Below, piece after piece: positions 34,963 to 46,443 of a DNA stretch of 64,000 nucleotides (within the stretch, counting starts at the first letter, position 1; each line of letters opens with the position of its first letter). The stretch comes from Isoetes taiwanensis. Lineage: Eukaryota; Streptophyta; Lycopodiopsida; Isoetales; Isoetaceae. The notes beneath the pieces were generated by a model that saw nothing but the letters and a program-made list of their open reading frames with translations, was not told the DNA's origin and did no database searches. The stretch spans positions 17,654,089-17,718,088 of the forward strand of contig JAJEKV010000005.1 of NCBI GenBank assembly GCA_021234155.1, read 5' to 3'. Both the position numbers and the translations under genes were made by a program.

Positions 34963-36888
34963 TTGTTGTGGGATCAAGAGCGGAGAAAGGTATACACCAG
35001 CTCAAAAGTAGTTTTTGATGAGTCAAATTCTATGTGTATTGATCCACTTGCAGATGGAAACTTCATTCAAGACAAATATCTTGTTCTTGATGATCCTCCA
35101 CTCGTTGAGCTTCAAGATTTGAGGCTGGACCAGCAGCAAGATGTGCCTTTACCAGTGGATGTGCAACAACCCACCAATGATGATCCACCTCATAATCAAG
35201 TTCTTCCTGATCCTCGGCTCATTGGAATGCCTCCTCCTCCTGATCAACCGTTGCCACCACGTAGCAGAATACCTTCTCGTAAAGTTCTTGAAAATGCTGA
35301 ACTTAGTTTGGTTGAATGGTGTTGCTTGGCAGTGCAAGGTGAACCAGCAAGCATTGAGGAAGCATGGGCTTCCTCCGAAGCTTCACATTGGAAACGGGCA
35401 GCTGAGGTAGAGCTCGCATCCATGGATGCAAACCAGGTATGGGAACTTGCTGATTTGCCCCTTGGGCGCAAAGCAGTGGATTGTAAATGGCTATTCAAGA
35501 AAAAGTACAAGGCTGATGGCAGCCTTGACAAGTATAAAGCTAGGCTAGTTGCTCGAGGTTTTAGCCAAGTCAAAGGTCTTGATTATGATGAGACATTTTC
35601 ACCGGTCGTGAGAATGAATAGCTTGCGTGTTTTGCTTGCCTTAGGAGCCAAATTGGATTGGGAAATTCATCAAATGGATGTGGATACGGCATTTTTGAAT
35701 GGAGATCTTCTTGAAGACATCTATATGCTGCACTCCAGGCTTTGAAGTACCGGCCAAGAAAACAAGGTATGTAAACTCCAGAAGGCCATTTATGGCTTAA
35801 AGCAGGCGTCTCGGGTTTGGTACAAGAAGTTTGATGATGCACTTAAGCATGAAGGATTTCAAGTTACTACAACAGATTCTAATGTCTACATCAAGTGCAT
35901 GGGAGGTATGTATTTGATTTTAGTGCTATATGTGGATGATATGCTTGCAATGGGGAGCAATCTTCTTGATGTTCAAGCACTTAAATCTCAACTAGCTAGC
36001 AAGTTTAAGATGAAAGATTTGGGTGCAGCTAGCTCTTTCTTGGGTATGCAGATACATCGTGATAGGAAGAAGAGGCTAATTCATATCAGCCAACCTCGGT
36101 ACTGAATTTCTGTTTGAGCAATTTCGCATGGCAGATTGTAAGCCTGTTTCCACGCCAATGGAAGCTGGCATCAAATTATTTGAAGATGAACCTATTTGTG
36201 ATAATGTGCAGTCATCTTCTCTACCATATAGGCAGCTTGTTGGGAGTTTGATGTATCTCATGACCATAACATGACCTGATCTTTGTTTTGCTGTGATTGC
36301 ATTGAGTCAGTTTAATCACTATTATGAGTTAAAGCATTGGCAGCTAGCAAAGCGTGTTCTTCGCTATTTGCAAGGAACAAAAGAGTATGGAATTTGTTAT
36401 TGTGATAACGGACCAGCAAGTGTTCATGCATTTACTGATGCAAGTTGGGGCAACAACAGGGATTCTCATTCCACTACAGGTAGCACATGCATGTTCTATG
36501 GAGGTGCAGTAGGGTGGATAAGCAAAAAGCAATCTGTTGTAGCACGATCTTTAGCAGAGGCAGAATACATTGCCTTATCTACTAGAGTTGCAGATCTTGT
36601 TTGGTATGATCACTTACTTGATGATGTTGGTATTTCTGCGCAACAACCTATTCATGTTTATGTGGACAACCAAAGTTGCATGAAAATGGCAGAGCAACCA
36701 GGACATCATCCTCGAACAAAGCACATTCCAATTCATTATCATTATGTCCGTGATCTGGTGGAGAAAGCAATCATTTCATTAATCTATTTGCCCACTGGTG
36801 CAATGGTTGCAGATATCTTTACTAAGCCACTGGGTACACAAAAGTTTGTACAGTTTAGATCAGCACTCGGTGTTATACCATTGCAGTA
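34963..36888 (+). pseudogene. Ty1/copia reverse transcriptase and RNase H
   Basis: Begins after the integrase stop. RT has DCKWLFKKKYKADGSLDKYK, ARLVARGFSQVKGLDYDETF, WEIHQMDVDTAFLNGDLLED, then after a stop near 35743 the LQKAIYGLKQASRVWYKKFD segment and the catalytic YVDD block (LILVLYVDDMLAMGSN). RNase H follows: FTDASWGNNRDSHSTTGSTC, ARSLAEAEYIALS, VYVDNQSCMKMAEQPGHH and DIFTKPLGTQKF, ending at TAG 36887. Order protease-integrase-RT-RNase H is diagnostic of copia. At least three stops or frameshifts occur in this part. Confidence 0.92.
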
Positions 36889-36907
36889 GCTTTAGATTAT
36901 CCAGTTT

Positions 36908-36996
36908 GAAAGGGGAGTGTTAGAATTCAAGCTGTACATTAGAGTACATTTAGAGTACATTGATGTACATTAGATACATTGAAGTACATCATGTAC
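36908..36996 (+). repeat. Copia polypurine tract and truncated 3' LTR
   Basis: The tract GAAAGGGGAG is followed at 36918 by TGTTAGAATTCAAGCT. It matches the 5' LTR for 79 bp up to ATCATGTAC and then stops. The remaining 200 bp of LTR are missing, replaced by MITE sequence. Confidence 0.9.
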
Positions 36997-37003
36997 GTTC
37001 CGC

Positions 37004-37222
37004 TGTCTCTCTTCTCGGTTGAAAGGATTCATGTCAACATGAACCCCTCGGATCTGAGCACGTATCAAAACTCAGGACACTTGGAATGATCCAAAAATCA
37101 GCAGGGAAGAAAGAAACGACAAGCCCTCCGGTTCCTCTTAATCTTCATGTGACCCTCTCGAAATTGAAGCGTTCATGTCGACAGGGAGTAGTTCATGTCG
37201 ACCTGTTCGTGTGAACATACCC
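37004..37222. mobile_element. Partial MITE copy downstream of copia
   Basis: Homologous to the right two thirds of the MITE at 32115-32436 (shared blocks TGTCTCTCTT, GGTTGAAAGGATTCATGTCA, ACCTGTTCGTGTGAACATAC) and to the adjacent TAAGGGAACAGA flank. It has a 14-17 bp insertion (CCCCTCGGATCTGAGCA). The left terminus is missing, so this is not an independent insertion. Confidence 0.88.
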
Positions 37223-37239
37223 TAAGGGAACAGAGTTAG

Positions 37240-38928
37240 TTTACCAGTTCTTGGGCGTCCCATAGCTTCCCTGTTGGCAATAACGTCCTACAGTCCGCAT
37301 GTGACAGGAGCAATAATAAGGCCATTTTGACATCCATCAAGTAGGCTTTTGTGGCTCTTGGAATTTATATGGTGTACCTATACATTATAACTTTTGTACC
37401 TTCATTGTATTTTCTGTTCAATGGAGGGTTGCAATTTCATACATTGCCTTGAGAGCTGTAATCTATGAGATGCCACACAATACCATGATTGCTTTTTGGA
37501 TGCTTTTATTCACCAACAATTTGAATTTGATCCTTTGTCATATTTAAACCAATGTTTAACTACTACATTAAATGGCACTGAATCGATATTATAGGGAATT
37601 TTGCCAGAGATATTGTAGTTTATACCAAGTAATATGCTATCATTGGGGTATCTAGGTATCAACGTGGGGATATCTACCCGTTGCATGAAATTATTTATCT
37701 TTACAAATAAAAATCTTATTTAACTCAATCTAGCAATGGGGCAAAGTGCTAAATTTCTATACACCAACTTGATTGATAGAGGAATGAATTGGCTAAATGC
37801 GACATCCCACTACAAAACGACCAAACAAACCATCCAACCAATTCAACGAGTAGTAATGTATTAATGAGTCATAGAAGTGTCCACAAAATTGAAGTGTGAG
37901 GATTTTATATTAGCCATAAGTTGAGTCAGCACAACGGCTTGGCATTTCTCTTTGCTGACTCACTCCCATACACATAGGAAAGAGAAATATTCGCGGCGGC
38001 CGTCGCGATAAATTTCTTGTTTGAAATAAGCTATTATAAGTTGGAAACAATAAGTTATTGTACCCCATAAGGTTGCCAAATTATCTCCGGAGTAAGATTT
38101 GGCTAATGGTTTGGCAAGAAAAGGGGGATGGGGCTTTATATTGTATATTTTTAATGGTTAGAATTAGAACATTTTGCCTCTGTGCAAGGATGGTCGAGCA
38201 TGGCGGGGCGGCCAGATCTGGCTTCAGACTTGCTTTCTTGGTATGCTATGGCCATTTGGACTTCCAAACGGGGCCGCTAAGCGAGTGAAGATATGTGGAG
38301 GGCGGATATCAGTGAGAATCTTTTGAACAGTTTTGGCATGTAGGCTATGGCGCTGATGCCTTTGTGCTATGTGCCTTTGTGCTTCTTGTTGGGGCTATGA
38401 ATTCGCAAGTTTGAAGCCTTCCGTTTGAATCCGGAAGTTTGAAGCCTTCCATTTGGATCCGGAAGTTTGAAGCCTTCTCTCATGCAGTTCTGTTTTCAAT
38501 TTGGTTGTTCATTGTTTGCAATATCAAAGCTTTAGAAGTTGCGTTTCGAATTGAAACTCTTCTTCAGATTGCTTGGAAGGTTGCTGGCCTTGTATTTGCC
38601 ATTCTTATGTGTATTTTTGTATATATATACATACGTAAGGGAGTGCTCTAGTATACGGTGGTGTGAGGTGTATATTTGTGGACCCTAGATCTGGCATATT
38701 TTTAGGAATATGCCCAAATCCAATGAACAGGACTGGGTTTTAGACACACACGATTCGTCTTCCTTTCTAGACAAACTTCAAACTCAATATAATTATACGC
38801 ATTGAATCAAACTTTTATCTGCTGCTGTCCATTGTTGAGCAATATAATTTCACTTTTGCGATTTTCGACGCTCTGAATTCCAAGGGCTTCCAATTGGCAG
38901 AACAGCATCCAAACCCTATTCCAGCCCG
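37240..38928. other. Intergenic DNA with tandem repeat and possible HAL3 first exon
   Basis: No ORF supported. Contains a GC-rich near-palindrome CGCGGCGGCCGTCGCG at 37992-38007, a 28 bp tandem repeat at 38407-38484, and near its right end a stretch (38760-38928) ending CAGCCCG at a consensus GTAAGT donor. That stretch could be a non-coding first exon of the HAL3 gene. Confidence 0.4.
38407..38484. repeat. 28 bp tandem repeat, about 2.8 units
   Basis: Units begin AAGTTTGAAGCCTTCC at 38407, 38435 and 38463, separated by TTTGRATCCGG. Confidence 0.95.
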
Positions 38929-41392
38929 GTAAGTCATGTTGTTGTTTAAAGTACTCTTGATGTTATGATGTAACTGTACTTGTAGAATCTCGAATTTTAT
39001 GTATGGCACAGGTCCGACAAACACAGAGGGGTTTAGAACAATATGCAGACCTTGGACTGCCCTTAAAAGTTACTTCAATCACAAAACAAAAAACATAGAG
39101 GTTCGTGTTTTAATCCACGTTAGCAGTTACTTGTTGGTTATTGGTTGCAGGTTGTATGTCAGTTTATGAATCCAAGTCTTTGCTTGCGATAGTGGACCAA
39201 ATTGTAATCAAACAATCAGTCATGTTCTTCTTTCATTCATCTGACAGTCCAGCATACCATTTCCTAATGTATGCCCATGCTGCATCCTTCCTGCCTTTAT
39301 GAAGCTACCTCTCTTCAAGATTCCTTGTAGCTTTTGCTATAGAATTATATTAAATCTTGACTGTAGCTAAAACGCACTGATTTGTTTTCTCTCTGGTACA
39401 TTTCGAAAAGACGGCATATCTAACTGTGTAAGACATGGCATTGATTCCTTGGTAGGCAAAGTCGATTTACTAAGGTTTCATCTTCTCAATTTGAACCCTA
39501 GTTCACATGAATCCCTAGTTCAGGGAAGTACCCAGATGTTACTATGACCACTATCCTGTAATCGTTCACTGAACCTGTTTCAGTTGCTTCATCTGAATCC
39601 TGCAGTTACAGTCTGCTTCATTGTTGCAATGTCTAACAAAGAAGAGCGGAGAGTATGCAAGGAAGAGGCATAAAGAAACCATCGGTAGACCAGATTCCAT
39701 AGACGACGGAGAAGATAAAAAAAGCTAGCACTTAGTATAAAGGCAATTATAACCGAGAGCAATTTTATTTGTGGATAAATGTCACCATATAAGGATGAGT
39801 TTTGAACAAAAGACTTGGATGAAGACAATATGCCATGTAGATTAAGCAGAGGATATGAAACCTAGCATTTACAAAAGGCAATTATAACTGAGAGCTGTGA
39901 TCCACTTGACAAAATATGGAAACAAAGCATTATGTGAGTAAATGAGAATGCACATATCCAGGTGTACAGAGAGCCAGAAAGTATCAAGTTGGTTGGGCTA
40001 GATTCCTTGCAGGAATTGAAGGAACTGCACCAATCTGAGAGACACTGGAGCACCCAACAACAAAGAATAGACATAGCAAGGTATGTTAGCGATGCTCACA
40101 ACAGATGAGCACAAGGAGAATCCCAAACTGGAAAAAATAGACGCTAGAAAGACAATGTCACAGCCACTGGAGATCATATGGATACAGGACTGTTAGGCGA
40201 AATGAAATGTACAGATGTAATAGGTAGTGCAAGTGAACAGAATGAGAAATGGGAAGTGGAGGGATCAGGTGCAATGACATATGTATTTGAAAATGCAAAC
40301 AACCGAAGCCAGCAAGGTTGGTTAGCCTAGGTTTTTTGTATCCCAGCCAGAATATCCTCAAAAGCGATCGATATCATGGAGAATGCAAAAGATTTGCAAG
40401 GATGCACAAGTTTGCATCGGCACACCAACAATAATAATAATAAGAGAAACAACTATGGGATTTTGACGTCATAACGTGTAATCTCTAGATTTTAATAATC
40501 TTGTTGTGCTATGTGTAAAACAATTGGCATATAAGGTTTGGAAAATGGCTGGCTAGTCTTGGGTGATGTTATTACCTTTGTTTGCATTTACTGCTAGAAA
40601 TGGTCAGCATTGTCTGTCCATATGCGTCATGTGTTGGTCCGGTCTACAAAACTAAACGAGGACCTCTTTTTACTACTTATGACATAGTGGGAAAATCGTT
40701 TTGCTAAAAGTTTTTTGAAGAAACTTTTAAGAAGTTTATTTATTCAAGAATTTTACAAGAACAATTTCTTCTGAGTTATGCAGTTTGATTAATGATGTGT
40801 AAACATATTTCAGCTGCTTGCTAAAAATTAATGGTTATGATCTACAAAATGCAGCTCACTTTCCCTTCTTATCCATCCACTTTAAGTTCCAAAAGAAGAG
40901 AGAGAAAGTGAATAACCGTTTTTTATCCCTGGCTAAATGTTTAATTTAAATATTCTAAAGAATGAGAAGTTCACGAAAACTATAGGTTATTCGTTGGTGC
41001 TTTCGATCACTCATAGAAACTACATGTGCCATCTTTCCACACTGCATGGAAGTTAGGAAAAATATTTTGCTTATGCCAATGCAAATCTTTATTGTAGCTT
41101 GTTGGCCTGATTGTGTTGGAAATATGACTGTGCATGTTTATTCGGATATTATTGATAAATTTGGATCAACGGCCATATATTTATAAGGTTCTTTTTGTTG
41201 AATGTGATGAGCCTATATTGAGATGGAACTTACAATTCTTTTTTGTTAACAAATGTGTTATCAGGATCTTCAATATTGGATAAAAATCACAAGCCATCAG
41301 TAATGCAGATTCATTCTGGAAAAAGAGCTTCCCCCAGCACTGTCTCTGGTTGGACAATGTTTTTACTGTAAGTCTAAGTATATATAAGTCAG
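38929..41392 (+). other. Possible 5' UTR intron of HAL3
   Basis: The donor G|GTAAGTC at 38929 matches the plant consensus well. A TATAAGTCAG acceptor ends at 41392, ten bases before the HAL3 start codon. No coding feature lies between. The link is an inference; the interval may simply be intergenic. Confidence 0.3.
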
Positions 41393-41402
41393 CTGGAAGG
41401 TT

Positions 41403-42099
41403 ATGGAGATAACCAATGGCCATTCTTCAAGGAGGAACTTTTCGGGGATAACCAAACCCCGCATCATTTTGGCTGCTAGTGGTAGTGTTGCAGCTATCAA
41501 ATTTGGGATTCTTGCTGAGAGTTTATCTGATTGGGCAGAGGTGAAGGCAGTTGCTACAGAATCTGCTTTACACTTCATTGATAAGAAAGCTCTGCCTGCT
41601 GCTGTTCCCTTGTATACAGATGAAACAGAATGGTCAAGCTGGAAAAAGCTAGGGGATGATGTCCTGCACATTGAGCTCAGACAATGGGCAGATGCAATGA
41701 TAATTGCACCTTTATCAGCAAACACATTGGCTAAGGTAAAATCTATTTCCCTGCAAAATCACGTTATGCTATTTGTGTGATGATTAACTGAAGTGTGTAC
41801 GAGGGCAGATTGCAGGCGGTTTGTGTGACAACCTTTTGACATGTATTGTTCGTGCGTGGGACTTCTCCAAGCCCTTATTTGTTGCTCCTGCTATGAATAC
41901 TCTAATGTGGAATAGCCCTTTTACTGGTCGTCACATAAGTTCCATAGAAAGTCTTGGTATGATTGTTATTTCTCCAGTTACAAAAAGGTTGGCATGTGGT
42001 GATTTTGGCAATGGAGCAATGGCAGAGCCATCAACCATTGATTCAACACTACGCCTGTCACTAACTAAAGTTGTACCGACATCTGGTACATCATCTTGA
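41403..42099 (+). CDS. HAL3: Phosphopantothenoylcysteine decarboxylase, HAL3-type flavoprotein
   Basis: Two exons, 41403-41735 and 41809-42099, with intron GT (41736) to AG (41808) in phase 0, giving about 207 residues, the normal plant HAL3 length. The enzyme decarboxylates 4'-phosphopantothenoylcysteine to 4'-phosphopantetheine in coenzyme A synthesis, using FMN. Visible motifs: KPRIILAASGSVAAIK (FMN-phosphate binding), DDVLHIELRQWADAMIIAPL with the catalytic His, SANTLAK|IAGGLCDNLLT across the splice, PAMNTLMWNSP (the PxMNxxMW substrate-binding motif) and KRLACGDFGNGAMAEP with the conserved Cys. The ATG gives MEITNGHSSRRNF before the conserved core, similar to other plant HAL3 N-termini. 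No frameshift or missing key residue, so it is probably functional. In plants HAL3 has also been linked to salt tolerance and growth. Confidence 0.95.
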
Positions 42100-42900
42100 T
42101 GTTGGCTTGGACAAAAAGATTGGTTTCTCGATGGTACAGCTATTATTTAATGGGCATAAATTTCTTTTCTACTCGTGTGTATTCTTTCAGAATTATTTTC
42201 TTCGAAAGTGATTCACCATAATTTTGGTCAGTCTGTTTCCGGTTCAATATATTTGACATTGCACATTCTTATGCATTTGCAGTGACTATTTACTCCCCTT
42301 CATGTAGGCTATGATGTGTGAATGGGAGGTTGTTTACTCAAGATTTGAAGAGCTGGAGATTTTGTGTTGACATCGTGAATACGATGGAAGATTCAGCACG
42401 CCCAAGTATTTTTTCTAGATATTGAGTGGCAAAAATACTCATCTAAAACGGTTTCTGAATTCCTACAAGAACAACACTATAAATAGCAACATGTTTAACC
42501 AAAAAAATTCTGTCTGGTATTTGAGGCTACTGAAAAAATATATGTTTTCTAGTGTATTTTGCCGGAAATTTTTTATTTTCTTGCTGGAATTTTTTTTTTG
42601 GGTGATCAGAATTTAACATAAGTGGGCAGACTTTTAGGGGGGTAACTCCCTTATTTTTGAACCATTCGAAGGAGCTACCTTGTTTTGTCCACCTGCTAGG
42701 AGCCGATAGTAGCACCAATTTGTTTGTTTTGGTTGCGTGAAGCCTAGTCCCAGAAAAGAGCCTAGTCCAAGAAAAGAGTGATGTATAGTAATAACTGATA
42801 ATGCAGCCATAGCAAGCTCAAGTGTAGTAGTCACTCCTTTGAACTTGAAGCCTACAACATGGGAGAGTTCGTATTATGCGTGAGACCCGCGAGGATCATG
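42100..42900. other. HAL3 3' flank, no gene seen
   Basis: 3' UTR and intergenic sequence. Short T-rich tracts near 42580-42600. No supported ORF. Confidence 0.5.
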
Positions 42901-43122
42901 GTTGAAGCATACTTTTCTCCCACCTATCCATCCTAGGTACACAAAATGCTCCTCTAGGACGAAGTCTAGCCGGCCCGCACCAATATATGGATCTTCTTGT
43001 ACTAGTTTCATGTTGAAGCATACTTTTCTCCCACCTATCCATCCTAGGTACACAAAATGCTCCTCTAGGACGAAGTCTAGGAGGCCCGCACCAATATATG
43101 GATCTTCTATTGCTGTTTGTAT
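42901..43122. repeat. 111 bp tandem duplication
   Basis: Two near-identical units starting GTTGAAGCATACTTTTCTCC at 42901 and 43012, each ending CACCAATATATGGATCTTCT. They differ by a few bases (CTAGCCGG versus CTAGGAGG), indicating a recent duplication. Confidence 0.96.
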
Positions 43123-43397
43123 GCATCTCTTAGGAATTAGGAGAGATACTTTGCTGATGAGAATGAAGAAATCACAATGGGAAGGAGTTACTGATTTATA
43201 ATTAACCGGAGTGTTTCTCTGCACACCGGTATTAGCTTCCTTTCAATTTAAAAAAATATTCATGCAAACTCAAAATATTATTCATATGCTTATGATGAAC
43301 TAGAAAGTTATGAAGGTCCTGACTATTTGTCTCATGTACAAGTACAATGTGTTATAGTTTCATTTCTATCTAAACATATTTATTTCTCTCATGACAG
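43123..43397 (+). other. Intron-like sequence upstream of FabG exon
   Basis: AT-rich, ends in CTCTCATGACAG, a good acceptor for the FabG-like exon. No coding sequence. Confidence 0.4.
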
Positions 43398-43485
43398 GGG
43401 AGAGTCATCAACATATCCTCTGTGGTCGGGCTAATGTTGGGCAAGCAAATTTTAATGCTGCAAAGGCTAGATTTATTAGACTTAC
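43398..43485 (+). pseudogene. 3-oxoacyl-[ACP] reductase (FabG/KAR) exon, disrupted
   Basis: After the acceptor the exon reads GRVINISSVVGL and then, after a frameshift caused by loss of a few bases, VGQANFNAAKARFIRLT. This is the active-site region of short-chain dehydrogenase FabG, which reduces 3-oxoacyl-ACP in plastid fatty acid synthesis. The catalytic Ser (ISSVVG) and the family spacing are visible. The catalytic Tyr of the YxxxK motif aligns with Phe (NFNAAKA), and the GN of the usual GxxGN block is deleted. The exon is cut at its 3' end by the family A LTR that begins at 43486. No other FabG exon was found nearby. Confidence 0.75.
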
Positions 43486-44082
43486 TGTATAGGGTCTGGG
43501 TTCGGGATCGCCTGGCAAGACAGCCCCCGATGAGGACCCTGGGATCAAGCAGACAAATCCTAGTAGAGTGTCACGCGGGATTTTGCAAAGAGATCATAAT
43601 AGAAAGAAGGAAACGAAACAGAAAAACAAGAGACTATATGCCAAGATAAGTCTCCTTGAATATTAATAAGAGTACATGAACTCTCGTCAAGCGAGAAGAA
43701 TGAAACAAGACAACTCTAAGTCTCATCTAAAAACTTGAGATCTATCTCTACTGATATATATAGTACAATGGCCTTGAACCCAATATAGATATATGGCAGA
43801 TCTCGGTCACCAACTCCTGGATCATATGCTTGATTTAAATGAATCTTGTAGTGTAGTCATTAGTGCCTGAAATCCCGTTAATTTAAGGCTGAACTCCCTG
43901 GAGGCGGTCATTTGTCTTGTCTGGCTCTCTTCTTCGACGGGGGCGTGAACTTCTGCGTGGTTTTCGGTGGGGGCGTGGTTTTGCTACTTGACGGTTGACT
44001 TGGTCCTTTGCCTCTGTCCTGCGTAGTATTTAGGAATAGTCTTGTGCCTGGTTGGACAGGACTAACACTCCCCCCACAAAAG
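43486..44082 (-). repeat. 3' LTR of gypsy family A copy 3 (minus strand) with polypurine tract
   Basis: On the minus strand the LTR starts TGTTAGTCCTGTCC at 44067 and ends CCCTATACA at 43486, 582 bp. It shares both ends and internal blocks with the LTR at 6225-6802. A purine tract (GTGGGGGGAG) lies just upstream at 44068-44077. The end abuts the FabG-like exon. No 5' LTR for this copy is visible. Confidence 0.88.
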
Positions 44083-46440
44083 AACACTCGGAGGAGAGAA
44101 AAGGAGGCACAGATTCAGGGGGAGGAAAACCAGAAACTTTGTCGAAATCATCCTGTGGGCTGTGAGGAGAGTGATATTTCTAAATGAGATCTTGCCGATA
44201 TTTCAAGGCATCTGAAATGTGTACCCCGATGGAAGGTGACACATCTATCAGAAACCCAGATTGCGCCATGTCTTCAAAAGCACGGTGAGCCTCCGCGGGG
44301 ACATACTGACATTCGATGAGTAGGCAAGCTTGAAGACCAAAAGCACCAGCACAACGTGGCAGCACGCTCCAAGAATTATGTGAGTCCCCAGACGGCATGA
44401 ACGTGGTTCTGCCAACCGCGTTCATTTGAAATGTAGATCCAATTCCAATTGTGATCCAGGGTTTCTCCTTCCTGCCCGATATTTCGGCGCACGAACCGTG
44501 AATCCCACCTAGGATCTGTGAATATATGTGCCGGGGTCCAATCAGCGTGACTAGCCAGAGCCTTGGTCCAAAAAGATGAGCGCCAGTCTGAAGTGAAGAA
44601 CTGAAGGCATGGCGGTGCTCCTAATGACGCATACAGAATGTCACGGAGGAGGCTGCATCATAGGCTGCTGAGCTTGATCGCAAAACTCTTGAAGGAGGTC
44701 GGCATCCAAAAGTTTGACACCAACATTCCCATTCTGAATAGGAAAGAAGAGTGTTGACAGGGAGAGGAATCTATTCAACTGGAATAATCTGACCATCAAG
44801 GTAGGCACGAGGCTATTGAGGCCATAAGTACTGCACGTATATCTGTGCAAATTGAATCCCGATTTTTTTGTGCAAGTTCTTGGGGACTTGCTGCAAAGTT
44901 TCTGCGATCCAAAGGGGTAAATGGTGAGCAAGCTTAGGCATGTACTCCACCTTAAAGGCATTGACCCGTGAGTGATCGTGAACATATTTATTGTCAGGCT
45001 GCAACAACCACTTGGCATTGGGTCACCTTGAAAGGCACGATGTGGACTGTCATCAAAATTATCCTATGTGTCAACCAGATAGAAGTCATGCATAACATAT
45101 GCCATTGGTTGAACAAGGCGAAAAATAAAGAATTCTGGATCTTCACAAGCAATAAGCTAAAATGTAAGAAGAGCACAAAGAAGGCCTTTGTCTTCAATTG
45201 AGAGATCGGGCCAGATGGTGAGTAGATCCTTAGTGGTAAGAGAGCCATGAAGGGTGCCGTTAGGAGAGAACCACTTGAGCATAAAGAGATGTCGTCGAGA
45301 TTGAACATAATCCAAATAGCTCGTGGGTTTTTGGAAAATCATCTTGAATATGGACAACCAAGAAGATGTAGGTCTCGTGCTGATTATGAGCTTCATTAGC
45401 TTACTGAATTGCCTACTGCAACTGATGTTCCATATTATGAATTCTGTTGTCTTTCTCATTGAGACGACGGAGTTGGGCCTGAGAAGATGAAGGGCCATGG
45501 GTGGAGACCTGCAGCTGAAGACTAGCAACCTCAGCGTCATCTACCAGCTTCTGTTTCTAAGCCTCGCTGAGCTGGGTTTGCAAATCAGTGACATGTGTCT
45601 GTACTGCTGCGAGCTGGCCTTCCAAAACAGAAATGCGAATTTCTTTCTGCGTGGTGGCATGCTGTTGACGGGTGTACTCATTCTGCAATCCCGTGTAGAG
45701 AGCCTGAGTGTCCACGAGGAGCTTGTCTTTTTCTTTGATTTGGGCCAGAAGCTCCGTGATAGTAGCTTGAAGTTGAGCCTGTAATTCTTCCATGGCAATA
45801 CATGTCTCTTGTTCTTTAATGAGAGCCTTTCGAGTATCAAGCAAAGCTCCATGTTTATTCTGAAGTTTTCTTCCAAGGTTTGGTTCTGAGCTTGAGTAGC
45901 CTAAAGATCACGCTGCAAAGCTTCCGTTGTATCCATATATTCTTTCACCCCGTTCATGAAATGTTCTTGTGACTCCTGGAGTTTGAGCATGAAACCACCA
46001 ACAATTTGTTCATACTGGTACAGTGCCCGTCGAGTGGGTGAAGGAACAAGGGGCTGAAGAGGCAGAGGTGGTTGTTGAACGATGTGAGTGGAAGTTTGAG
46101 ATTCTTGGTGTGAGATATAGAAGCATCTGCATGAGTGGACTGCGAGGAAGGAACATTGATGACTGGTGTTTGGGGTGGATTTGCGGGTGTGGAGAGGGTT
46201 GGGCGTCAGGACGTGGACGAGAGATCTCTTCTTGAAGTTCCCTGACGAGAGGGATGACGAAGTGGGTGTGACTAAAAGCTTGAGAAGTAGCTTCCAAGTG
46301 TCGAGTGGAGAGATGACTAGGTTCTGGAAGACACTTGATGATGGCCTGGAAGTGAGCACCTATAGCAGACTCAAGGCCAGAGCCAGGAGATTGATGGAGC
46401 ATGCCTACTTCATGGGTGAAAAATCGCTAGTGGGGTACAA
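44083..46440 (-). pseudogene. Accessory ORF of gypsy family A, copy 3 (coiled-coil and C-terminal parts)
   Basis: Minus strand. From the 5' side: IGAHFQAIIKCLPEPSH; a Pro/Ser-rich region; RRALYQYEQIVGGFMLKLQ; EHFMNGVKEYMDTTEALQRD; a long probable coiled coil at 45557-45844 (ELQAQLQATITELLAQIKEK, RISVLEGQLAAVQTHVTDLQ); then MAYVMHDFYLVDT-like, FKVEYMPKLAHHLPLWIAE and IGIQFAQIYVQYLWPQ; finally CLLIECQYVPAEAHRAFEDM near 44300. Each block has a counterpart in copy 1: MNGV..ALEASDAVHRDL, EYMPELANHLSL, YAQIYMQHLAV, CLLMECRYIS, LEDM. Several stops and frameshifts. The N-terminal third is missing, cut at about 46440 by the next element. The heptad-rich centre suggests self-association; function unknown. 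Confidence 0.7.
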
Positions 46441-46443
46441 CTT

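Noticed and set aside
39589-40361. Minus-strand frames with hydrophobic stretches (possible membrane proteins)
   Set aside because: Short, separated by stops, no conserved motif; they lie inside the possible HAL3 leader intron.
42874-43224. Open frames through the 111 bp duplication, repeating the same peptide
   Set aside because: 111 is divisible by three, so any open frame is automatically doubled; the peptide has no recognisable features.
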